A DNA stretch of 64,000 nucleotides, taken from NCBI RefSeq assembly GCF_002843385.1, contig NZ_MVDE01000006.1, forward strand, positions 1 through 64,000. The letters run 5' to 3'. The notes under the pieces are model-generated. The model worked only from the letters and a program-made list of their open reading frames with translations. It was not told the origin of the DNA and searched no databases. The position numbers and the translations under genes are program-made. Source of the stretch: Labilibaculum manganireducens (GTDB taxonomy: Bacteria > Bacteroidota > Bacteroidia > Bacteroidales > Marinifilaceae). This document shows positions 17,627 to 24,145 of this stretch, piece after piece (the first letter of the stretch is position 1; each line of letters begins with the position of its first letter).

Positions 17627-18916
17627 TTAGAATGTGAATCCAAAATCCAAACTAACTAACCAGGCATTTAAACCATCACTTCGGTCATAGTAGGCGGTTC
17701 GTAATCCAATTCTTTTTAATTGACCTGTTTTATTTTTCCGTAGAGGAGATTTAAAATTGCAAATTCCCATAACCGGCGAATATTGAAAGCCAACACCAAC
17801 TTTATAGCTGTTAAAATCCGATAAATCGTAATCCGAAGTATAAAATTCTGGAGTGTTTGATGCGCTGGCTTGTCCGAACTTATAGAAATCATCGGCAGCA
17901 GTTTGATTGTGGTATCTAAAAAACGGCGAAACAATAAACGATGGACTTACCGTCATTGGAAGTTCTATGCTTGCCGTGTGAGCAGAAATTCCCCATGAAT
18001 CAGAATAGTATCGATAGAAGGTTTTCAATCGGATAAAATCGCTTAAATAGTAGTTCCATCTTACCGAGATTGGAATTTTTATTCTGCTATCATCTAATTT
18101 CTCAACATTGCTGTATTGAGTTAGTTCCGCCAGAGTATTGGGATAATTGGGCGTATCATCAAAAAATACCCGGTGAAAAGGGGTTGATAATAGTCCGCTT
18201 TGTGAAACTATTTCCATTGAAAATAAGGCCTGTGAGCGCTTATTAATCACTTGCGAGTATGATAAACCAAATTTAAGAGTATTGCGGACATCATCTTTAA
18301 GATTCGCCTTTGAAGTTCCTCTTGTTTCAACAGGGTAAAGTAATTTCCATTTATCGCTCATATACAATCCATCAATGGTAAGAGATCTGTTCTGATCTTT
18401 AGAATTGATGGTGTACGAACCTCCTGCATGATATGAGCTAACATCAAACTCCTGCGAAAATCCGGCTAGAACGCTGTAAGCATTGCCCGAATTAGCCAAC
18501 GTGTGAGAATAGGATGCATTAATATGAGCTCTTGCATCTTTGCTTGAAGCAGATGTTTTGTGTGTTTGAAGGTAATCGATATTATCTGTTGAAGCAGATG
18601 AATAGATATCAATACCAAAATTTAAATCCAGGCTTGATAAGGAATCAACAGGAATGTGAACCACAAAGCTTGGAGCAACATTGGTTAGTTCTTCAGTGCC
18701 TTGTCCGCCGGTAACAGGAGAATGATCGCCGTCCTGCTCGTAGTAATTAAGCAGGAAATCCACTTCGGTTTCTTTGTAATCTTCCGATGATTTTACTTTT
18801 TTACGACTGTCTTCTTGTTTGTCGTCGATGCTGTTTTTATCTGTTTGGGCATTTACTGCAAATACTACTGATAATAGCAATGTTAGGGATAAAATAATTT
18901 TTAGTTGCATCCGCAT
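17627..18916 (-). CDS. DUF3570 outer-membrane-like protein
   Basis: Signal peptide (MRMQLKIILSLTLLLSVVFAVNA, then Q) and a body made of alternating amphipathic strands ending in the aromatic VSLDFGFTF, which suggests an outer-membrane beta-barrel. I recognise it as DUF3570, a family that travels with DUF4266 and ApbE; no biochemical role is established. The start overlaps the last codons of the DUF4266 gene: its ATG lies inside the Cys-Gly-Cys-Asn codons, which points to translational coupling. Met3 (18910) is an equally possible start. Last gene of a four-gene operon, followed by a terminator. Confidence 0.75.
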   Translation of the reverse strand: MRMQLKIILSLTLLLSVVFAVNAQTDKNSIDDKQEDSRKKVKSSEDYKETEVDFLLNYYEQDGDHSPVTGGQGTEELTNVAPSFVVHIPVDSLSSLDLNFGIDIYSSASTDNIDYLQTHKTSASSKDARAHINASYSHTLANSGNAYSVLAGFSQEFDVSSYHAGGSYTINSKDQNRSLTIDGLYMSDKWKLLYPVETRGTSKANLKDDVRNTLKFGLSYSQVINKRSQALFSMEIVSQSGLLSTPFHRVFFDDTPNYPNTLAELTQYSNVEKLDDSRIKIPISVRWNYYLSDFIRLKTFYRYYSDSWGISAHTASIELPMTVSPSFIVSPFFRYHNQTAADDFYKFGQASASNTPEFYTSDYDLSDFNSYKVGVGFQYSPVMGICNFKSPLRKNKTGQLKRIGLRTAYYDRSDGLNAWLVSLDFGFTF

Positions 18917-19128
18917 CCTCCTCCTGATTTTCCTCCGTTGGCTCCTGCCGCACCTTCGCGGTAAGCCTGGAAGTTTGATTCGTAAACTTCAAGTTTTTTG
19001 GCCTGAAGTGCCATTTCTTCATCATTTAAATAGGTTTTTTGATAAGCTGCTACTGAAACACAGCTGTTCATTGCAATCATCGCAAATAAACCCATGATGA
19101 CTAAGTTAATTTTCCTTTTGTTTTTCAT
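18901..19128 (-). CDS. DUF4266 small lipoprotein with C-terminal GGGCGCN
   Basis: A 75-residue predicted lipoprotein. The signal sequence ends in lipobox AMNSC (Cys at residue 23), followed by a short helical region and a tail GGKSGGGCGCN with two cysteines. Matches what I know of DUF4266. The start at 19128 gives MKNKRK and the usual signal; another Met lies at 19140. It overlaps the ApbE gene upstream (23 bases) and the DUF3570 gene downstream (16 bases). Such tight overlap suggests stoichiometric coexpression. Its function is unknown. The invariant-looking Cys tail could bind a metal or be a thioredoxin substrate; that is inference. Confidence 0.78.
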   Translation of the reverse strand: MKNKRKINLVIMGLFAMIAMNSCVSVAAYQKTYLNDEEMALQAKKLEVYESNFQAYREGAAGANGGKSGGGCGCN

Positions 19129-20164
19129 TGGTTTCTCCAATTTGTATTTGATAATTATTTTTTTTGTTGTCGTTCTGATATTCCAGTTTTAGATTGTTTG
19201 AAGTAATCAGCTTTTGATCATCAGTCACTAAAATGCACTCAATACCATTTAGCCGATTGATTAATTCGAGTCCATTGTCCTTTCCTAAAACAAAAACAGA
19301 AGTTGCCAGAGCATCAGCCAGTTCTGCATTGGGACAAATTACCGTAACACTGCTTAAGCCTTTTACAGGATAACCTGTTCTCGGATCGATAATATGACTG
19401 TATTTTATACCATTGAATTCAACAAACTTTTCATAGTTTCCTGATGTTACAACGGCCGTTTCTCCAATTGTCAACCAGGAATAAATCTGGTTTTTGTTTT
19501 TTGGATTTGTAATGCCAATTTTCCAATCTTTACCACCTTCGTCTTTTCCCCAGCTGATTAAATCTCCTGATGCATTTACAAGTGCGCCATCCAAATTCAT
19601 TTTCGCCATCAATTCAAGAGCCTTATTTGCAGCATATCCTTTACCTATGGCTCCAAAGCCTATTTTCATTCCGGCTTTTTTTAGGAATACGCTGTGTTTT
19701 TCTTCATCAAGAATAATGTTTTTGTAATTTATTTTTGAGACTGAAGCTGCAACGGATAGTGAATCGGGCATGCTTTTCATACTGCCGTCAAATTTCCATA
19801 TTTTATCCATTGAGGCGTAGCTAATATCAAAAGCACCGTGGGTAAGATTAGAAATTTTAATCGACCGACGAATCAAATTAAAAAGCTCCTGATCTACTAC
19901 AACAGGTTCGATTCCGGCATTGGCAATTATTTTACTTGTTTGCGAATTTGGATCCCATGATGAGATTAAGAGCTCAATTCGTTTAATTTCATCGATACCT
20001 GTTTTTATGGCCAGTCTGGCTTGATTTTCATCACTTGTTACAGCTGTCATTTCAAAACGCGATCCCATCAGTAATAATACTTCGGTATACGATTTATTAT
20101 TTTGTGCTGAAGCTGAAAGCAAGACTCCTGTCAGCAGAAGCAGTAAAATGCCAAATTGTTTCAT
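19106..20164 (-). CDS. apbE: ApbE-type FAD:protein FMN transferase
   Basis: Periplasmic enzyme that attaches FMN to a Thr or Ser of exported flavoproteins, magnesium dependent. A signal peptide (MKQFGILLLLLTGVLLSASA, residues 1-20) precedes the ApbE domain. Conserved stretches are FGAIGKGYAANKALELM (about 173-190), DGALVNASGDL (194-204), HIIDPRTGYPVKG (257-269) and ELADALATSVFVLG (280-293), with the Asp of DALAT near the magnesium site. Full length, apparently active. No neighbour in the operon shows the flavinylation target pattern DxxSGA[ST], so its substrate is elsewhere or unconventional. Three bases separate it from the thioredoxin-like gene. Confidence 0.92.
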   Translation of the reverse strand: MKQFGILLLLLTGVLLSASAQNNKSYTEVLLLMGSRFEMTAVTSDENQARLAIKTGIDEIKRIELLISSWDPNSQTSKIIANAGIEPVVVDQELFNLIRRSIKISNLTHGAFDISYASMDKIWKFDGSMKSMPDSLSVAASVSKINYKNIILDEEKHSVFLKKAGMKIGFGAIGKGYAANKALELMAKMNLDGALVNASGDLISWGKDEGGKDWKIGITNPKNKNQIYSWLTIGETAVVTSGNYEKFVEFNGIKYSHIIDPRTGYPVKGLSSVTVICPNAELADALATSVFVLGKDNGLELINRLNGIECILVTDDQKLITSNNLKLEYQNDNKKNNYQIQIGETNEKQKEN

Positions 20165-20167
20165 ACT

Positions 20168-20614
20168 TTACTGTGCAATAAGAGATTGGATGTGATCAAT
20201 GTATTCTTCTGGTGATACATTTTTGTATCCGGTTTTCCCGATAATTTTAGCATCCGAATTCATAAGAATGACGGTTGGGAATTGCCCTTTTGAATTGTAG
20301 TTGGCTGCTAAAGATTCATTAACCGCAGTTTGCTCTTTCGATAATTTATTTTTCTTCAATCGAGGGAAGTCTACATCTAGAATGATTAAATTTTTTTCTG
20401 CAAATTTTTTGAATTCATCTGTATTTAAAATTGTTTTTTTTAGCAGAATACAGGATCTGCACCAATCCGAACCAGAGAAGTTAAGGAATATGGTTTTATT
20501 TTCAATTTTTGCTTTTTGTAAGGCTTCTTCCAAATTGTTTTGTGCCATTACGGATGCACCATAGAAAAATGTTAAGCAAATAAACAGTAGTGATGTTTTT
20601 AAAAGATTCTTCAT
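20168..20614 (-). CDS. Exported thioredoxin-like protein (CRSC active site)
   Basis: Signal peptide (MKNLLKTSLLFICLTFFYGASVMA from Met at 20614; the frame continues to 20623) and a thioredoxin fold. The active site is SDWCRSC near residues 50-56, with FPTVILMN carrying the cis-Pro at about 113. It belongs to the Thioredoxin_7-like exported oxidoreductases. First gene of the operon Trx-ApbE-DUF4266-DUF3570. It probably reduces or isomerises disulfides of a periplasmic partner. The two-Cys tail of the DUF4266 protein is an attractive candidate, but that is inference. Confidence 0.85.
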   Translation of the reverse strand: MKNLLKTSLLFICLTFFYGASVMAQNNLEEALQKAKIENKTIFLNFSGSDWCRSCILLKKTILNTDEFKKFAEKNLIILDVDFPRLKKNKLSKEQTAVNESLAANYNSKGQFPTVILMNSDAKIIGKTGYKNVSPEEYIDHIQSLIAQ

Positions 20615-20781
20615 AAAAATCATTATTTATTGTAGGTAATAGATACTTTAATTTCAGTATTTATTTTTAATAAATCAAATCTATGAAAAATATGTCTTGT
20701 GCGATGTATCTTAATTGTTAAAAGATGCAAAAAGATACATATTTAGATTGCAGCTGTTGTTATTGGTAGAATTTAAAACAT

Positions 20782-21330
20782 CTACAAGCTAACGCCATTG
20801 TTGTGTAAAATGCTTTTAACCTCGTTTCCAATTACTGATTTAAGGAGAGAAATTAATTTATCAATTTTATCATTGTTGATATCCAGAAGGCCAAGAAGTA
20901 TATAGGCTGAGTTGCGATCTAAAGGAGCATCTTTTACTAATTCTATTAAGATCTTGGCTCCGGAGCTATATTCTTTGTTGGATATAACAGATAGGTTCAC
21001 GAAAAATTGACTAGCTGTTCGTATTACATTTCCTTCTTCTTCAACTTGAATAAAAGGAAACAAAGCCATAATTGCTTTTGGTTTATTTTTTCGGATGGAA
21101 GCACTTAAAGCAGTTAGCATTTTAATTCTTTCAATACTGCTGGTGTTCGACTGAAGGTGATCGTACATTTGGAACAGAACCGGGATCATCTTTTTATTTT
21201 GGCTTTCGCCATATAAAAAACAGGTTCTGAATGTCATCACTTGAAATTCATTTTTGTCTAATTCATTCCATTTTTCAGGTTGAATTGCCAACTTATCTAA
21301 GTAGGAGTAATCCTTTTTATTTTCTGCCAT
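20782..21330 (-). CDS. Unknown protein, probably all-helical
   Basis: I do not recognise the family. The frame opens at a TTG at 21405, but the ATG at 21330 (MAENKKDYSYLDKL) is the better start. The 182-residue product is soluble, with no signal peptide or membrane segment. Repeating amphipathic helices of about 35-40 residues (for example FRTCFLYGES, IPVLFQMYDHL, IKMLTALSASIR, AKILIELVKD, ILLGLLDINND) suggest a short HEAT- or ARM-like alpha-solenoid. It stands alone between the thioredoxin operon and tRNA-Leu. Confidence 0.6.
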   Translation of the reverse strand: MAENKKDYSYLDKLAIQPEKWNELDKNEFQVMTFRTCFLYGESQNKKMIPVLFQMYDHLQSNTSSIERIKMLTALSASIRKNKPKAIMALFPFIQVEEEGNVIRTASQFFVNLSVISNKEYSSGAKILIELVKDAPLDRNSAYILLGLLDINNDKIDKLISLLKSVIGNEVKSILHNNGVSL

Positions 21331-21479
21331 GTGTTCTGTAATAATATCCTGCAAAGATAGAAAATGAATTTCATCTCCAAAGAACAATGAATAATGGCAG
21401 ATCAATTTTATTTAGAAATTTTATGAATGTTTGATTTTGCTTTGCGTTTGTATCTTTTTTGTTAATTTTGCTGACCCTT

Positions 21480-21563
21480 GCCCAGGTGGCGGAATTGGTA
21501 GACGCGTCAGCTTGAGGGGCTGGTGGCCGTATGGTCGTGAAAGTTCGAGTCTTTTCCTGGGCA
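21480..21563 (+). tRNA. tRNA-Leu (GAG)
   Basis: Class II tRNA of 84 nt with a long variable arm. The acceptor stem GCCCAGG pairs with CCTGGGC, the D-arm includes TGGCGGAATTGGTAGACGCG, the anticodon stem-loop CAGCTTGAGGGGCTG has anticodon GAG, and the T-loop is TTCGAGT. CCA is not encoded. Confidence 0.95.
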
Positions 21564-21586
21564 CATTACTACTGTTAAATAATATC

Positions 21587-21624
21587 AAAAGTGCTTATTC
21601 CCTATGGATTAAGCGCTTTTTTTG
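21587..21624 (+). terminator. Terminator after tRNA-Leu
   Basis: AAAGTGCTTA pairs with TAAGCGCTT (one G-T) and is followed by seven T. Confidence 0.75.
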
Positions 21625-21740
21625 TTTTCTATTCGTGAGGAGAGCTTGATTGTTTTTTTGATATATTGCTAATATACATGGCAGAAATGGAGGAATCCAT
21701 ATTAATTGTAAATATGTCTATGTTGTAGTTTTTGAGATGA

Positions 21741-21950
21741 TTTAGATTTTTTGAAACTAGTCTCGATGGTAGATCTTGGGAAAAGGTGCTGAAGGATGAG
21801 TGTTTTGATGGGTCAAGTAAGGTCCGGAGAATCATATTTCCAAAAGAAGTAAATGCAAGATATGTTAAATTGATTGTAAAGGAAGTGCTTGATAGTTCTA
21901 CCATGGCAAGTGTCGGAGAGATATCTGTAATTCCTGAGGAAAGCAGGTGA
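21741..21950 (+). pseudogene. Remnant of an F5/8 type C (discoidin) domain gene
   Basis: Translation in this frame gives 69 residues ending in a stop: ETSLDGRSWEKVL, then IIFPKEVNARYVKLIVKEV and ASVGEISVI. This is the order of C-terminal discoidin strands (SxDGxxW, F.....ARYVKL, ..AEI.V). A TGA directly precedes the readable part and no start or upstream half is present in any frame. So it looks like the tail of a lost surface or PUL-associated protein, between tRNA-Leu and the sigma factor. About 115 bases of unassigned sequence lie before it. Confidence 0.5.
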
Positions 21951-22212
21951 TGAAATAGTAAATATATTCTTCAGGTTTCTTCCGGATAAATATAACTTGA
22001 TTTTTGTTTTCCTGAATAGTGTCAATTCTAAACTATTTGAATCGGAGTATTACAACAAAATATTTCAATGACTGAAAGGATGATATTTGATAAACAAAAG
22101 ACATTTAAACCATAATCTAAGTATTCCATAAATATGGAAGAAGTTAAATGAGCAATATTCTTTATTAAGTTGCTAGAATACTTTTAAAAAAATAAAAATG
22201 ATTCTTTTTTAG
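21951..22212. other. Intergenic region upstream of the sigma factor
   Basis: No gene recognised. A perfect 6-bp inverted repeat TTCCAT-AAAT-ATGGAA lies at 22124-22139, about 145 bases before the sigma-factor ATG; it may be an operator. Minus-strand frames across this region have no recognisable content. Confidence 0.3.
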
Positions 22213-22241
22213 TTGACATTTCCTTGTTTTGTATGATTTTG
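22213..22241 (+). promoter_or_regulatory. Candidate promoter of the sigma/FecR module
   Basis: TTGACA at 22213 and TGATTTTG at 22234-22241 (one mismatch to TAnnTTTG), spaced 18 bases. This lies about 43 bases before the ATG at 22284. Confidence 0.4.
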
Positions 22242-22283
22242 TTTTATCTTTAAATCGGTATATTGAAAATTAATCAGCAAACC

Positions 22284-22877
22284 ATGAGCTCGTCAATTCA
22301 ACATATAGATTATCATTCTGTGAAAAAATTGAAGAGTGGAGATGTAAATGCATTTGATGATTTATTTAAAAAGTATTCTTCACGTTTATTCAAATTCTCT
22401 GTTAAATATTTAAAGTCAAGTGAAGAAGCCGAAGAGGTTGTACAGGAAGTGTTTCTGTATATCTGGGATAAAAGAGATGGTTTAAAACCAGAACATTCTT
22501 TTAATGCTTATATTTTCACAATAGCCTATAATATTATTAAGAAATACTTCATCAAAAAATCTAAGGATAATGCTTTTAAAGATGATTTGATTTATTCTCT
22601 GCTTAAAGAGGAAAACAATTTGGATAAAACCATAGATTATAAATTTCTTCTTGAAAAAGTAGAGCTAATTATTGATGCTTTACCGAAAAGGCGTAAAGAA
22701 ATTTTTATCAAAAGAAAGTATTACGGACTTTCAATTAAACAAATTGCCGAAGAACTTGAAATCTCTCCTAATACCGTAGAAAATCAGCTCGCTTCCGCCC
22801 AGAAGCAAATTCTAAAAGAACTTTCAAAAAGAAAATTGGCTGGAGCACTTTTTTTTGCTTTTTTTGTTTCAATTTAA
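22284..22877 (+). CDS. ECF RNA polymerase sigma factor (PUL-associated)
   Basis: Extracytoplasmic-function sigma-70 factor. Sigma region 2 spans about residues 15-80 (GDVNAFDDLFKKYSSRLFKF, EEAEEVVQEVFLYIWDKRD), and region 4 about 130-185 (LPKRRKEIF, IKQIAEELEISPNTVENQLA). The frame opens at a TTG (22263); I chose the ATG at 22284. It sits upstream of FecR and an STN-bearing SusC, the classic trans-envelope switch: ligand-bound SusC signals through its STN domain to FecR, which frees or activates this sigma factor. Its target promoters are presumably the adjoining susCD genes and perhaps the glycosidases downstream. Confidence 0.9.
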   Translation: MSSSIQHIDYHSVKKLKSGDVNAFDDLFKKYSSRLFKFSVKYLKSSEEAEEVVQEVFLYIWDKRDGLKPEHSFNAYIFTIAYNIIKKYFIKKSKDNAFKDDLIYSLLKEENNLDKTIDYKFLLEKVELIIDALPKRRKEIFIKRKYYGLSIKQIAEELEISPNTVENQLASAQKQILKELSKRKLAGALFFAFFVSI

Positions 22878-22952
22878 TAAAAACATAATGCACTGATATT
22901 TAGTGTTGTATGTATCTTTTTGATTTTTTTATCTTTTTTTTCACCTTTTCCG

Positions 22953-22983
22953 ATAGTGGATATTTCGCTTAAATGGACATTAT
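22953..22983 (+). promoter_or_regulatory. 31-nt inverted-repeat element in the fecR leader, copy 1
   Basis: ATAGTG and CATTAT flank a 19-base centre that ends TTAAATGGA. Nearly the same sequence, with the same 31-base span, occurs at 34665-34695 upstream of GH27. It ends 8 bases before the chosen fecR ATG at 22991. It could be a stem-loop in the mRNA, an operator or part of a sigma-dependent promoter. Confidence 0.5.
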
Positions 22984-22990
22984 AGATATC

Positions 22991-24016
22991 ATGCAAACAA
23001 ATAGGGAAAAATTAAATCGCTTTTTATCGGGTAAATATTCATTCAATGACTATTTATCCATATCCTCTTATTTCAAAAATGAAGAGTGTAATGAAGAATT
23101 AAAGAAGCAAATGGAGGTGGAGTGGAATGAAACTAAACCGACTGAGGATAACAAGGAACGCCTGGCTGGAATTTTGAACCGCTTGCATGATCATATAAAT
23201 AGTACCGGCAAAATAAAAGAAACTGTCTTTCAATCGTTTTACAATGTATTCTCAAAAATTGCTGTTGTTTTATTGATTCCTGCTTTAATTACTGTCGGTG
23301 TTTTATCTTACTTTTCAATTAATTCTCCTAAAAAGGTTGAATCCTGGGCTGAAATTCATTCGCCAATTGGATCCAGAGTGAAATTTCAATTGCCGGATGG
23401 AACTCAAGGATGGCTGAATAGCGGATCCACCATTAAATATCCAGTCAATTTTGCACAGAATCGGAAAGTTGAAATGTCTGGTGAAGCTTGGTTTGATGTT
23501 GTACATATCAATTCGGATGGATTTAGGGTACTAACACCATATCTTGATGTTAAGGTATTGGGAACTCAATTTAATGTGAATGCATATGATGATGATATAA
23601 CTACCGGGGTTATCTTGGAAAGAGGAAAAGTAATTGTTCTTGGTAAAGATGAAAGTGTGAAAGGGGAACTTGACCCTAACCAGCAACTCATCTATAACAA
23701 ATCAACAAAAAAGCTTGTTAAATCATGTATTGACGCAAAAAGCTACACAAGTTGGAAAGAAGGATTGCTGATATTTAAGAATGCTACTATGGCAGAAATA
23801 GCAAAAAGACTGGAGCGAAGATATAATGTGGAAATAATTCTTCATGGTGATGCGTTGAAAGCTTCAATATTCAGGGCCTCATTTCAAGATGAAAATCTCG
23901 AAGATATTTGCAAAATGTTATCAACTGTGGCTCCCATACAGTATAAAATACACAAAAGACTACAACAACCAGACAGTACTTTCCTAAAAAAGAAAATAGA
24001 AATGTGGTTAAACTAA
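22991..24016 (+). CDS. FecR family anti-sigma factor
   Basis: Inner-membrane regulator of the neighbouring ECF sigma factor. The cytoplasmic N-terminal part (about residues 1-80) begins MQTNREKLNRFLSG. One membrane helix (VVLLIPALITVGVLSYFS, about 90-108) is followed by the periplasmic FecR domain (about 125-225, with SRVKFQLPDGTQGWLNSGS and VLGTQFNVNAY). A C-terminal DUF4974/STN-like domain follows (about 250-325, LLIFKNATMAEIAKRLERRY). The frame opens at 22973, but that ATG lies inside an inverted repeat; 22991 gives the usual N-terminus. It receives the signal from the STN domain of the SusC at 24146. Confidence 0.9.
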   Translation: MQTNREKLNRFLSGKYSFNDYLSISSYFKNEECNEELKKQMEVEWNETKPTEDNKERLAGILNRLHDHINSTGKIKETVFQSFYNVFSKIAVVLLIPALITVGVLSYFSINSPKKVESWAEIHSPIGSRVKFQLPDGTQGWLNSGSTIKYPVNFAQNRKVEMSGEAWFDVVHINSDGFRVLTPYLDVKVLGTQFNVNAYDDDITTGVILERGKVIVLGKDESVKGELDPNQQLIYNKSTKKLVKSCIDAKSYTSWKEGLLIFKNATMAEIAKRLERRYNVEIILHGDALKASIFRASFQDENLEDICKMLSTVAPIQYKIHKRLQQPDSTFLKKKIEMWLN

Positions 24017-24062
24017 AATATAAAACCCAAAAAAAATGCCTATGACAATGTTATGAAAAAAA

Positions 24063-24092
24063 ACAGGGAGGTATTTGCACTACCTGCCCTGT
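24063..24092 (+). promoter_or_regulatory. Stem-loop between fecR and susC
   Basis: ACAGGGAGGTA pairs with TACCT-G-CCCTGT (one bulged base) around a seven-base loop. No T-run follows, so it is not a plain terminator. It may be an mRNA processing or attenuation structure separating low regulator expression from high susC expression. Confidence 0.5.
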
Positions 24093-24145
24093 CGATTAAT
24101 TAGAATTTAACTTTAAGAAGTAGTAAATCCGTTAATTACAAATTT

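Noticed and set aside
21431-21649. 72-codon plus-strand frame
   Set aside because: It is the translation of tRNA-Leu and its terminator.
21629-22025. Two overlapping minus-strand frames of 70-91 codons
   Set aside because: Low-complexity composition, no start signal, and they are antisense to the discoidin-like reading.
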